Counted from the first letter of the stretch, positions 36,113 to 45,414 are shown. The stretch is DNA of 64,000 bases from Thalassovita aquimarina (GCF_018219815.1 NZ_JADMKU010000007.1:1-64000); one strand, 5' to 3'. Translations and numbers: made by a program. Notes: generated from the sequence alone by a model not told the origin.

Positions 36113-37027
36113 ATGCACATGAAACGACGCCGTTTTCTGAGCTTTGTATCCGCCGCCTGCCTGACTGCCGCCGCCGCGCCGGCATCAGCGTTTCGCTGGC
36201 AGGGTGTGGCACTGGGCGCTAAGGCGCAGATCGTGCTGGATCACCCCGAGGCCGAGCCCATCGCCGCCGCTGCGCGGGCCGAGATCGCACGGCTGGAGCA
36301 GATCTTCAGCTTGTATCGCCCCGACAGCGAAATCATGCGCCTGAACCGCAACGGGCGGCTTGAGGCGCCTTCATTCGAGATGCTCGAATGCCTGACGTTG
36401 GCGCGCCGGATACATGAGGTGACGGGCGGGCTGTTCGATCCGACCGTTCAGCCGCTTTGGCGATTGCTGGCCGAAGCAGCGGCGGCTGGCCGGATTCCCG
36501 AAGCCTCACCGCTCAAGGCCGCGCGCGCGCTGGTCGGGTTCGACCGTGTCGGAACCGAAGCCGGTCGGATTACGCTTGCTCCCGGTCAGGCGCTGACGCT
36601 GAACGGCATCGCGCAGGGCTTCATCGCGGACAAGGTTGCCGCGCTCTTGGCGGCGCGAGGTGTGAAGGATGTGCTGATCGACACCGGCGAAATCGTCGCG
36701 ATGGGGGCAGGCCGGGGCCATGACGGCTGGCCCGTCACCCTGCGGGGCGAGGACCGGGCCCGTCTCTGGCGCGACCGGGCGTTGGCCAGCTCCGCCACCT
36801 TCGGCACGGTAATGGATGAGGCCGGGCATCAGGGCCATATCCTTGCGCCCGAGGGGTCAGCGCAGGTCCCGACCGAGATCACGATCAGCGCGAAGAGCGC
36901 CGCCATGGCCGATGGTCTGTCCACCGCTCTCTGTCTTGTCGCCAACGAAGCGGAAGCGCGCAATCTGTTGCGTTCGGTCAAGCAGGCGCGGCTGGAGAGG
37001 TTTCTTCAGCGGGCCATGCCAGGTTAG
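36113..37027 (+). CDS. nosX: NosX, ApbE-type FAD:protein FMN transferase
   Basis: 304 residues. The N-terminus M-K-R-R-R-F-L-S-F-V-S carries a twin-arginine-like signal (R-R-R-F-L) ending about A-S-A. The ApbE fold is seen in F-S-L-Y-R-P-D-S-E, L-N-G-I-A-Q-G-F-I-A-D-K and L-I-D-T-G-E-I-V. It attaches FMN covalently to the threonine of NosR in the periplasm. TAAGGAG lies eight bases before the ATG at 36113. It is the last gene of the nos operon. Confidence 0.93.
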   Translation: MHMKRRRFLSFVSAACLTAAAAPASAFRWQGVALGAKAQIVLDHPEAEPIAAAARAEIARLEQIFSLYRPDSEIMRLNRNGRLEAPSFEMLECLTLARRIHEVTGGLFDPTVQPLWRLLAEAAAAGRIPEASPLKAARALVGFDRVGTEAGRITLAPGQALTLNGIAQGFIADKVAALLAARGVKDVLIDTGEIVAMGAGRGHDGWPVTLRGEDRARLWRDRALASSATFGTVMDEAGHQGHILAPEGSAQVPTEITISAKSAAMADGLSTALCLVANEAEARNLLRSVKQARLERFLQRAMPG

Positions 37028-37192
37028 ACCAATTCGCACCGGGTCGAGGTCCTTTCGCACCAAGACAAGCACAGGCGAACGTGTTGGAAAATTCCGCATT
37101 GCGGGACATAAAGCCGGAAAAGAGGTTTTTACTGTTCTTGCGGCGTCATCGGTGACACCTTGCTGCTGGGAATAATGCAAGGAGACAGCCTG

Positions 37193-39634
37193 ATGTCGGC
37201 ACTTCCGTCCTCGGCACGTGTGGTGATCATTGGTGGTGGCGTGGTTGGCGCTTCGGCTCTTTATCATCTGGCAAAGGCTGGCTGGCGCGATTGCGTGCTG
37301 CTGGAAAAGAATGAATTGACCGCGGGGTCGACATGGCATGCGGCGGGCAACGTCCCGACCTTTTCCTCCAGCTGGTCGATCATGAACATGCAGCGCTATT
37401 CGGCGGAACTTTACCGGCAGCTGGGCGACGCGGTGGATTACCCGATGAATTACCATGTCACCGGCTCCGTGCGCATCGGCCACAGCGCCGAGCGGCTGCA
37501 GGAATTCCAGCGCGTCAAGGCGATGGGGCGTCACCAGGGCATGAATCTGGAGGTGATGACCCCTGATGAGCTGCGCGCGGTCTATCCTTTCCTGGAAACC
37601 CACGATCTCAGCGGCGGGCTCTACGATCCCTATGACGGCGATATCGACCCGGCGCAGTTGACGCAGGCGTTGGCCAAGGGCGCGCGGATGGAAGGGGCGC
37701 ATGTCGAACGGTTCTGCCCCGTGACCGGAGCGCGGCGCGAGGGGGGCGAATGGATCCTCGAAACGCCCAAGGGCGAGATTCGCTGCGAATATGTGGTCAA
37801 TGCGGCCGGGTATTACGCGCAACAGGTCGGGCGGCTGTTTGGCCGCGAGGTGCCGATGATGGTGATGAGCCATCAATACCTGTTGTTCGACACGATCCCC
37901 GAGCTTGAAACATGGTCGCGCGATGCTGGGCACAAGCTGCCGCTGCTACGTGACGTGGACAGCTCCTATTACCTGCGGCAGGAAAAATACGGGCTCAACC
38001 TTGGCCCGTACGAGGGCAACTGCAAGGCGCATTGGGTGACGCCCGACGATCCCTTCCCCGAGGATTTCAGCTTCCAGCTCTACCCGGACGACCTGGACCG
38101 GCTGGAATGGCATATCGGCGATGCGATGGCCCGCGTGCCTTTGCTGGAACAGGCCAACCTGACCCGGGTGATCAATGGCCCGATCCCCTATACGCCCGAC
38201 GGCAACCCGCTGATCGGTCCGATGCCGGGGGTGCCGAACGCGTTCGAGGCCTGCGTCTTCACCTTCGGCATCTGCCAGGGCGGCGGCGCCGGCAAGGTGT
38301 TGGCCGAATGGATCACCGAAGGGGCGACCGAATGGGACATGTGGTCCTGCGATCCGCGCCGCTTCACCGGCTTCGAGGACCGCGAATATTGCATCGCCAA
38401 GGGGATGGAGGTCTATGGTCACGAATACGCCATGCATTTCCCGCATCATTTCTGGCCGGAAGGGCGCGACAAGAAATACGGGCCCCTGCATGACCGGATG
38501 GCGGCGGCTGGCGCGGTTTTCGGGGCTTGGAACGGCTGGGAACGGGCGGCATGGTTCGCGCGTCCCGGCGACGATACCAGCGAAGAGGGCGCCCGGACCT
38601 GGCGCCGCGACGGACCGTGGGCAGAGGCGATGGCCGAAGAATGCGCGGCGGTGCGCGATGCGGCGGGCGTTCTCGACCTGCCGGGATTTTCACGCTTCCG
38701 GCTGCGCGGCGCGGGAGCGGCTGACTGGCTTGAGCGGCAGATCACCGGGCGGGTGCCGAAGGTCGGACGCATCGGCCTTGGCTACTTCGCGGACGACACG
38801 GGCCGGATCGTCACCGAAATGTCGCTGGCCCGGCTGGCCGAGGATGAAATCTGGCTGATCACCGCCGCAACGGCGCAGCTGCATGACGAGGAATGGCTGC
38901 TGACGCAGTTGGAACCGGGGCTGGAGCTGACTGATGAAACCGATGACTGGTCCTGCCTGGTCGTCACCGGTCCCAAGAGCCGCGAAATCCTTGCCCCGCT
39001 GACAGATGGTGACCTGACCCTGCCGTGGCTGAGCGTGCAGGATGCCCGGATTGCGGGCACCGAGGCGATGTTGATGCGGGTGAGCTATGCCGGCGAACTG
39101 GGCTGGGAAATCCACGCGCGGTTTGACGACATGCCCGCCATCCATGGCGCGGTGGTGCAGGCGGGCGCGCCGTTGGGCCTGCGGCCGTTCGGCATGTTCG
39201 CGCTCGATTCCCTGCGGATCGAAAAGGGGTACCGGGCGTGGAAGCAGGACCTTTCGACCGATTACACCGTTCTCGAAGGCGGGCTGGGCCGGTTCGTCGA
39301 TTTCGGCAAGCCGGAGTTCCGCGGCAAGGCGGCGCTGCAGGCGCAGGACGCCAGCGGGGTCAGCAAACGCTTCGTCACGGTGAAAATCGAAGCCGAGGAG
39401 TTCGATCCGCCCTACATGGCCTCGCTGATCCATGAAGGCGAGGTCGTGGGGGAGCTGACATCCGCAGGCTGGGGACACAGGGTGCAGGCCTGTATCGGGC
39501 TGGGCATGTTGCGCGCCGATCTGGCGGAGCCGGGCACCGAACTGCAGGTCTCCGGTTATGGGCAAGCAAGCGCCGCCGTGGTGCTGCCTGACAAACCCGC
39601 ATGGGACCCCGACAACAGCCGCATCAGGGCGTGA
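37193..39634 (+). CDS. Dimethylglycine/sarcosine dehydrogenase-like FAD enzyme with GcvT domain
   Basis: 813 residues. The N-terminal DAO-type domain has the motif V-I-I-G-G-G-V-V-G (11-19) and A-G-S-T-W-H-A-A-G-N (about 44-53), the segment that carries the covalent-flavin histidine in this family. The C-terminal half (from about 430) is a GcvT/aminomethyltransferase-type tetrahydrofolate-binding region, with D-L-P-G-F-S-R-F, G-x-x-S-Y-A-G-E-L-G-W-E and C-terminal G-W-G-H-R. Such enzymes N-demethylate dimethylglycine, sarcosine or related N-methyl compounds and pass formaldehyde to folate. AAGGAG precedes the ATG at 37193. No betaine or glycine-cleavage gene is adjacent, and the exact substrate is unknown. 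Confidence 0.85.
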   Translation: MSALPSSARVVIIGGGVVGASALYHLAKAGWRDCVLLEKNELTAGSTWHAAGNVPTFSSSWSIMNMQRYSAELYRQLGDAVDYPMNYHVTGSVRIGHSAERLQEFQRVKAMGRHQGMNLEVMTPDELRAVYPFLETHDLSGGLYDPYDGDIDPAQLTQALAKGARMEGAHVERFCPVTGARREGGEWILETPKGEIRCEYVVNAAGYYAQQVGRLFGREVPMMVMSHQYLLFDTIPELETWSRDAGHKLPLLRDVDSSYYLRQEKYGLNLGPYEGNCKAHWVTPDDPFPEDFSFQLYPDDLDRLEWHIGDAMARVPLLEQANLTRVINGPIPYTPDGNPLIGPMPGVPNAFEACVFTFGICQGGGAGKVLAEWITEGATEWDMWSCDPRRFTGFEDREYCIAKGMEVYGHEYAMHFPHHFWPEGRDKKYGPLHDRMAAAGAVFGAWNGWERAAWFARPGDDTSEEGARTWRRDGPWAEAMAEECAAVRDAAGVLDLPGFSRFRLRGAGAADWLERQITGRVPKVGRIGLGYFADDTGRIVTEMSLARLAEDEIWLITAATAQLHDEEWLLTQLEPGLELTDETDDWSCLVVTGPKSREILAPLTDGDLTLPWLSVQDARIAGTEAMLMRVSYAGELGWEIHARFDDMPAIHGAVVQAGAPLGLRPFGMFALDSLRIEKGYRAWKQDLSTDYTVLEGGLGRFVDFGKPEFRGKAALQAQDASGVSKRFVTVKIEAEEFDPPYMASLIHEGEVVGELTSAGWGHRVQACIGLGMLRADLAEPGTELQVSGYGQASAAVVLPDKPAWDPDNSRIRA

Positions 39635-39680
39635 GGCGGAGAGATCGGCCGCAACAGCCCGTCGAGGTCATAATAAACAA

Positions 39681-39703
39681 CCTGCCCGGCTTGGCTGGGC
39701 AGG
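39681..39703. terminator. Bidirectional hairpin between convergent genes
   Basis: A 7-bp stem CCTGCCC / GGGCAGG with a 9-base loop lies 47 bases after the dehydrogenase stop and 52 before the SDR stop, flanked by an A-rich left side and a short T run on the right. It should terminate both. Confidence 0.6.
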
Positions 39704-39754
39704 TCCGTTTCCCGTGATCGCAAAAGGGTGGGGCGCCACGGGCGCCCGATCCCG

Positions 39755-40540
39755 TCAGCCCTTCGCGTGCCAGCCATTGTCGACATAGGTCGCGGTGCCG
39801 TTGACGAAACTCGCGTCGTCGGAAGCAAGGAAGACGACGGTATTGGCGACTTCTTCGGGATAACAAATGCGCCCCTGAGTGGCCGCCATGCCGCTGTCTT
39901 CCCATTCCTGGCCCGCCGCGTCCAGTTCGGCGATTTCCTTCAACCCGTGCGCAGTTTCCACGAAGCCGGGGCAGACCGCATTGCAGCGGATGCCGGCATC
40001 GCGATATTCGGTCGAAATGGTGCGCGACAGCTGCAGAACGGCCCCCTTGGACATGCAGTAGACGCTTTCCAGCGCATAGCCCAGTTCGGCCGCGATTGAC
40101 GAGGTGATCACGATCGAACCGCCGCCCGAAGCCGCCATTTCCTTCACCGCACGGCGGGTCACGAGGAAGGCCGATTTCACGTTCAGGTCCATCAGCCAGT
40201 CGTATTCTTCCTCGGTCGTTTCGTGCAGCGGCTTCACGATGATCGAACCGGCGTGGTTGAACAGCACGTTGTAGGGCCCGAAGGTGGCCACCGCCGCGTC
40301 GAAGGCGGCGTCGATCTGATCCGCCTTGGTCACGTCGCAGGCGAAGAAAGCGGCCCTGCCGCCGGCGTCCTGGATCATCCGGACGGTTTCCTGCCCGGCC
40401 TCTTCCTGAATGTCGAGGATCGACACGGTCGCGCCTTCGCGGGCGAAGGCCAGCGCCGTTGCCCGCCCCATCCCGGCCGCACCGCCTGTGATTACCGCGA
40501 CCTTGCCGTCGAGCCGTCCGGTTCGGATCTGATCAGTCAT
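39755..40540 (-). CDS. Short-chain dehydrogenase/reductase
   Basis: 261 residues. The cofactor motif T-G-G-A-A-G-M-G is at about 15-22. D-I-Q-E-E in the second strand suggests NAD(H) preference. The N-H-A-G, S-S-I-A and Y-C-M-S-K active-site blocks are present. The start at 40540 is preceded by GAGAGGGGAA on the minus strand. The substrate is unknown; it is a typical glucose/3-oxoacyl-reductase-like member. It is convergent to the dimethylglycine-dehydrogenase-like gene and shares a terminator with it. Confidence 0.85.
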   Translation of the reverse strand: MTDQIRTGRLDGKVAVITGGAAGMGRATALAFAREGATVSILDIQEEAGQETVRMIQDAGGRAAFFACDVTKADQIDAAFDAAVATFGPYNVLFNHAGSIIVKPLHETTEEEYDWLMDLNVKSAFLVTRRAVKEMAASGGGSIVITSSIAAELGYALESVYCMSKGAVLQLSRTISTEYRDAGIRCNAVCPGFVETAHGLKEIAELDAAGQEWEDSGMAATQGRICYPEEVANTVVFLASDDASFVNGTATYVDNGWHAKG

Positions 40541-40991
40541 GCTATTCCCCTCTCCATTGATATCTTTTCTCGCACCTTCGTTGATCAAGCAGTGCATGAC
40601 CGGCACCGAAGGTCAATAATTCCGTGGTCGGGACGCCAGGGAAGCCGGGTGAACGGCCCCGGATTGCTTGGAGGGTCGCCTTGTGCCGTTTACGTGAGGG
40701 GGAGGTTCAGGCCTCAGGATGCGGTTCGCCGGGCTTGACCGGAACGTCCGTTCCTCGGTGACACGCGTCTCTTCGTTCCCTGCCGCATTTGCTGAGGCGC
40801 AGACCAACCTTGATGCACAGACATGTGACTGGAGCAGGGTGCCGATGATCGGACGGTATGTTGTTCCGTACTCGGCACCTTTCGTCCCTTCCGATAGGGG
40901 GCTCTCGATAATGGCTGCCGCGGCGCGGATGGTGGGGACCCTGCCGAACGGGTTTTCATCGGTGGCAACCGCTGTCCTGCCTGGCGGCCCG
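40541..40991. other. Intergenic region, nothing recognised
   Basis: These 451 bases lie between the start of the SDR gene and the end of the LuxR-type gene, both on the minus strand. No frame shows family features or a good ribosome-binding site. It should contain the SDR promoter. Confidence 0.45.
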
Positions 40992-41798
40992 TTATTCGGG
41001 GGCGGTTTCCCCGAACTGGGCTTCGAACAGGACGAACGAGGTCATCTGCTGGGCCGATGAAACGCCCAGTTTGCGAAACGCGCGCTGTCGCAGGGTGCGT
41101 ACCGTATTTTCCGAAACAGACATGTTCAGCGCGGTGCCGGCGACCGTGAGGCCGGCCAGAATGGAGTCGCAGGCGGCTGCCTCGCGCGGGGACAGTTTGG
41201 AAAACCGGGGAAGCCCGCGTTCCTTCAGGCTGGACACCGAAACGCCCGGGCGGAACTGGAAAGCCTCGGATCCGACGATCCTGTGGCGCAGGGAAATCGC
41301 TTCGTGGGCGACCGGCAGAAGCGCTTCGAAGCCGCGCATTTCCTTCTGCGAAATCATGCCGTCGGCCTTGCTGCGCAGGAAAAAGGACAGGATCGCGTGA
41401 TCCCCCCTGCGGGTGGCAATCGACAGCTTCTCGCACATGCCCGCCCGGACATAGCGCGGAAAGCGCGGATCCGTTTCGGTCGGCGCGAAGCGGCTCAGCG
41501 TCGACGCCCGTTCGCTGGAGGCTTCGACCGCGGCCTGCAATTCGGCGAAGACATCGGGATTGGCGACGAAGTCGGTGCCGTCGCGGTGAAACCAGTAAGA
41601 CCCGATATCGCCGCTGCAGATCGAAAAGACGGCCTTTTTCCGTTGCACGCTGGTCCAGAAGTAGGCGCCGAAATTGCGGATCGGCCCGGCCTGCGAAACG
41701 AAGTCCAGGACGGAGGCGCCGAAATCCGGCGCTTCGACCTTTCTGAGCAATCTGGCAACGCCAAGGGCATCGAAGGCACTGATGAATTCGTCATCCAT
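40992..41798 (-). CDS. LuxR-type helix-turn-helix transcriptional regulator
   Basis: 268 residues from the ATG at 41798. The C-terminal 65 residues are a GerE/LuxR helix-turn-helix: L-S-P-R-E-A-A-A-C, then M-S-V-S-E-N-T-V-R-T-L-R-Q-R-A-F-R-K-L-G-V. The N-terminal 200 residues match no sensor domain I recognise; there is no receiver aspartate pattern or obvious autoinducer-binding signature. The longer frame to 42038 runs into the opposing gene. It is divergent from the dehalogenase fusion with 84 bases between the starts, the typical place for its activator. The effector may be the halogenated substrate, by inference. Confidence 0.8.
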   Translation of the reverse strand: MDDEFISAFDALGVARLLRKVEAPDFGASVLDFVSQAGPIRNFGAYFWTSVQRKKAVFSICSGDIGSYWFHRDGTDFVANPDVFAELQAAVEASSERASTLSRFAPTETDPRFPRYVRAGMCEKLSIATRRGDHAILSFFLRSKADGMISQKEMRGFEALLPVAHEAISLRHRIVGSEAFQFRPGVSVSSLKERGLPRFSKLSPREAAACDSILAGLTVAGTALNMSVSENTVRTLRQRAFRKLGVSSAQQMTSFVLFEAQFGETAPE

Positions 41799-41882
41799 AT
41801 GGATGACATACGCCACTTGCCAGCGCCGTGTAAAGGTCGCCCCGGTGCCGGGTTCCGGCGTAATATCTGGGAGGTTTTCTCT

Positions 41883-44800
41883 GTGACAAAGCTGTTTTCG
41901 ACCAAGTCGAGGCCCGTTCACCTCGGTCCCTTTCCGATGGAACGCATCCGGCGCACCGACCGGCATCCGGCGCTGGCGCAGGTCAGCACGCCCGCGGGGC
42001 CGGTCGCCGGTGAAAAACCGGCCCTTTCGATCGCCCATGCGATCAGTCGCTACCAGGCCATGCTCGACATCGTGCGCGACGGGCAGGTCATGGCCGAAAC
42101 ATCAGAAATCCCCGACGATCCGGTCGCGAGGGCAAATCACCTGAAGGCAGCGGGCTACTATTTCGACGCCACGATGATGGGCGTTTGCCGCATCGCGCCC
42201 GAACACTGGCTGGACGACCAGATCGAAAACCCGGCGACCGAGGGCATCCGCGATGAATTGCGCAAGGGCCAGCCCAAGGTCTTTTCCGGCGGCATCGACC
42301 AGATCTTTGCCGATATCGAAGCCGCCTCGCAACGCAAGCTGGAACCGGTGCGCCATCATACGCATGCGATCGCGGTCCTTGTCGAATACACCCGCGACAT
42401 AGCACCCGGCGAACCCGGCCATGACTGGATCGCTGGCACCCAGGCAGAGCGCGCGGCGCTTCTGACCTCGAACACGGCAATCCTGCTGGCCAATTACCTG
42501 CGCCTTCTGGGGCACGAGGCGCGGGCGCATTCGCTGTATGCGCGAGATGTCGATCTAAACCGGGTGGCGGTGTCCGCGGGGCTGGCGCAGATCGGGCAGG
42601 GCGGTATCGTCAACCCATTCCTGGGCGGCCGCTTCGGCCTGGCTGTGGTGACCACCACACTCGACATCGCGCCCGATCGGCCGATCGATCCGCATGCGAA
42701 GGCACCCGGCGGATTGAAATGGCGTCTGGGATATGGTTCGGGGCGGAGCAAGAAGACGGCGATCCCCTACGAGGGCCGGTCCTTCCACCTGGGACCATAC
42801 CCGTTTGAAAAACTCAAGCGCGTGGATCGTCCGACCACCTATATGGACGAAGAAAACATCCCGCGCCCCTCGAAACGCGCGGATTTCTTTGCCCGGACTC
42901 TTTACGGTGATCTTGGCAAACCGATGCAGGATGCGGCCCGCGGCGGCATGTATATCGGGAAAAACCCGATCGGCGCCTGCGCACGCCGGGCCCTCGGGGC
43001 ACTGTTGCTGCTGCAATATGGCGAAGCGCGCGGCCCGGTTTCCGACACGGTTTCCGATCCGGTCAAGAACAGCGACGACCTCAAGGCGGCGTCCTACTAC
43101 CTGTCCTGCGATGCGGTCGGCATGTCGCGCTGCCCCGACTGGGCCTATTATTCGCACAATGCCGGTGGCGAACCGCTCTCTCCGTATCACGGCAGCGCGA
43201 TTTCGCTGCTGTTCGATCAGGGGCATGAGACGATGGAGGGCGCGTCGGGCGATGACTGGATCAGCGGGGCGCAGTCGATGCGGGCTTACTTGCGCTTTTC
43301 CCTGATCGGCGGGGTGATCGCCGAGCATATCCGTCGCCTCGGCTATTCGGCGCGCGTCCATTCGGTGCTGGACAGCGAAGTCGTCCAGCCGCCGCTGGTT
43401 CTTCTGGCCGGGCTGGGCGAGGTCAGCCGGATCGGCGATGCCATCCTCAGCCCGTTCCTCGGGCCGCGCATCAAGTCCGGAACCGTCACCAGCTCGATAC
43501 CCATGGCGCATGACAAGCCGATCGATTTCGGAATGCAGAACTTTTGCGAAAGCTGCCTGAAATGTGCGCGGGAATGCCCTTCGGGGGCGATCTCGGCAGG
43601 GCCCAAGCTGATGTATAACGGCTATGAAATGTGGCGCTCGGACCCCGAGAAATGCACCCGCTATCGGATCACCAACGCGGCCGGCGCCATGTGCGGGCGC
43701 TGCATGAAGACCTGTCCGTGGAATTTCGAAGGACTGTTCACCGACAACGCCTTCCGCTGGATGGTGCAGAACCTGCCCGCCTCGGCCAAGAAACTGGCCG
43801 AGCTAGACGATATCCGCGGCCGCGGCACGATCAACCCGGTCAAGAAATGGTGGTGGGATCTGGTCATGAGCGACGAGGGGTCGCGCTTCGTGCTGGCCGA
43901 GGAAACCAACAAGAGGGAACTGCAACGCGATCTGAAGCTGAAATACGAAGACCAGACGCTTGCCGCCTATCCGGCGAACCTTATGCCGCAGCCGTGGCCG
44001 GTGGCGCAGCCGATCGACCGCGACAAGGGGGTCGAGGCTTATCGCGCGCTCATCAGCGCCGAGGAACACCAGCGGCGCAAGGCCGCCGGAGAAAAGGGTC
44101 TGGTGCCGGCCCGCAAGATCGTCAACGAAGAACCGCCGATGTTCCCGGTGGTGATCACCAAGCGGCAGGACCTGTCCAACAGTGTCGTCCTGTTCGAATT
44201 CGCGCGGCCCGACGGCACGCCGTTGCCCGAATGGGACGCCGGGGCGCATATCGATATCGTGGTCGCGCCGGAATACCTGCGGCAATATTCGCTGTCCGGC
44301 GATCCGGCCGACAACAGCCGCTATCAACTGGGCATTCAGCGCGAGGAAAAGGGCAAGGGCGGGTCGAAGCTGCTGCATCAGGTCTTCAAGGAAGGGCGCA
44401 CGATTTTCATATCGAAGCCGCACAACCATTTCCCGCTGGACGAAGATGCCGAACTGACCCTGCTGATGGGCGGCGGGATCGGGGTGACGCCGATGATCGC
44501 CATGGCCCACCGGCTGCACGCTCTGGGCAAGGACTTCGTGCTGCACTATTCGGCGCGTTCGCGCGAACAAAGCGGGTTCGCCAAAGTGCTGCAGGACATG
44601 CCTTGGGCGGAAAACGTGGCCTTCCATTTCTCGAGCGAAACCGGCCGGGCCGACCTTGATGAACTGATCCCGACGCACCGCCCCGGCATGAATCTTTATA
44701 CCTGCGGCGGCGATGCCTACATGGCGTCGATCTTTGAAACCGCCCGGCAAAAGGATTGGCCGGAAAACGACCTGTCGCGCGAATATTTCTCGGTTCCCGA

Positions 44801-45086
44801 ACAGCCGGACCGCGAGAACTTTGCGTTCGAAATCGAGTTGAAGAAATCGGGCCGCGTCATCGAGGTTCCGGCGGAAAAGTCGGCGACCGACGCGCTGGCC
44901 GAGGCCGGAATTCACGTTGATACCAAATGTTCCGACGGCATCTGCGGTGTTTGTGCCTGCAATCTGGTTTCGGGCGAGGTGGATCACCGCGACTTCGTTC
45001 TGTCTGCGGAGGAGCGGGAAAAGAAGGTGATCCCGTGCTGTTCGCGTGCGGCCGGAGAAGGTGCGCGTATCGTTCTCGACCTGTGA
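41883..45086 (+). CDS. Self-sufficient reductive dehalogenase: tandem RdhA modules fused to flavin/NAD/[2Fe-2S] reductase
   Basis: 1067 residues from the GTG at 41883 (GGGAGG eight bases upstream). Residues 1-290 and about 296-620 are two copies of the RdhA fold; the paired openings V-H-L-G-P-F-P-M-E-R and F-H-L-G-P-Y-P-F-E-K show the duplication. Only the second copy leads into ferredoxin motifs: C555-x2-C558-x2-C561-x3-C565-P, and C591 with C604-x2-C607-x3-C611-P. Residues about 750-1067 form a phthalate-dioxygenase-reductase module: flavin motif R-Q-Y-S-L-S (800-805), nucleotide motif G-G-G-I-G-V-T-P (863-870) and a [2Fe-2S] set C1016, C1021, C1024 and C1052 or C1053. There is no Tat signal and no RdhB anchor gene, so the protein is cytoplasmic and catabolic, using NAD(P)H. 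This matches the NpRdhA/BhbA type acting on halophenolic acids; the substrate here is unknown. It should need cobalamin. Confidence 0.9.
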   Translation: MTKLFSTKSRPVHLGPFPMERIRRTDRHPALAQVSTPAGPVAGEKPALSIAHAISRYQAMLDIVRDGQVMAETSEIPDDPVARANHLKAAGYYFDATMMGVCRIAPEHWLDDQIENPATEGIRDELRKGQPKVFSGGIDQIFADIEAASQRKLEPVRHHTHAIAVLVEYTRDIAPGEPGHDWIAGTQAERAALLTSNTAILLANYLRLLGHEARAHSLYARDVDLNRVAVSAGLAQIGQGGIVNPFLGGRFGLAVVTTTLDIAPDRPIDPHAKAPGGLKWRLGYGSGRSKKTAIPYEGRSFHLGPYPFEKLKRVDRPTTYMDEENIPRPSKRADFFARTLYGDLGKPMQDAARGGMYIGKNPIGACARRALGALLLLQYGEARGPVSDTVSDPVKNSDDLKAASYYLSCDAVGMSRCPDWAYYSHNAGGEPLSPYHGSAISLLFDQGHETMEGASGDDWISGAQSMRAYLRFSLIGGVIAEHIRRLGYSARVHSVLDSEVVQPPLVLLAGLGEVSRIGDAILSPFLGPRIKSGTVTSSIPMAHDKPIDFGMQNFCESCLKCARECPSGAISAGPKLMYNGYEMWRSDPEKCTRYRITNAAGAMCGRCMKTCPWNFEGLFTDNAFRWMVQNLPASAKKLAELDDIRGRGTINPVKKWWWDLVMSDEGSRFVLAEETNKRELQRDLKLKYEDQTLAAYPANLMPQPWPVAQPIDRDKGVEAYRALISAEEHQRRKAAGEKGLVPARKIVNEEPPMFPVVITKRQDLSNSVVLFEFARPDGTPLPEWDAGAHIDIVVAPEYLRQYSLSGDPADNSRYQLGIQREEKGKGGSKLLHQVFKEGRTIFISKPHNHFPLDEDAELTLLMGGGIGVTPMIAMAHRLHALGKDFVLHYSARSREQSGFAKVLQDMPWAENVAFHFSSETGRADLDELIPTHRPGMNLYTCGGDAYMASIFETARQKDWPENDLSREYFSVPEQPDRENFAFEIELKKSGRVIEVPAEKSATDALAEAGIHVDTKCSDGICGVCACNLVSGEVDHRDFVLSAEEREKKVIPCCSRAAGEGARIVLDL

Positions 45087-45171
45087 TTGCCGGGACTATC
45101 CGTTCGGCCCGTCCCGAGTACAGCCAGTTCTCGGGACGCGGTCGCATGGGGCAGGTCGCCTCATATGTCAG

Positions 45172-45414
45172 TCAATGATCGCAGTGGCTTTCTGCCGCTT
45201 GAGCCGGCGTCAATGCAGGCGATAAAAAACCGCGCGCTGTCGATCCCCAGATCCGGTTCTGGTCCTCTGCCGAAAGATGGCGGATGAGGTCGTCTGTCAG
45301 CGCAGCCCAGTTCGCGTAGTCGCCGGCAAGGTTCAGTACCGGCCAGTCCGAGCCCCACATCAGCCGGGCGGGGCCGTCCGAGCCGGTGATCTTCAAGAAG
45401 GCGACCAGCGCCAT
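45172..45414 (-). pseudogene. C-terminal remnant of an amidohydrolase-2 (L-fuconolactonase-like)
   Basis: About 60 codons carry the family C-terminus: G-P-A-R-L-M-W-G-S-D-W-P-V-L-N-L-A-G-D-Y, the active-site aspartate block of the amidohydrolase-2 family, followed by a helix and R-I-W-G-S-T-A-R-G-F. Upstream codons lose the similarity and no frame supplies the missing about 220 residues. The start region has no ribosome-binding site. It is therefore a decayed fragment lying just after the dehalogenase gene. Confidence 0.7.

Noticed and set aside
41283-41882. 200-codon N-terminal extension of the dehalogenase frame
   Set aside because: It lies antisense within the LuxR-type gene, lacks RdhA similarity, and the GTG at 41883 has a good Shine-Dalgarno.
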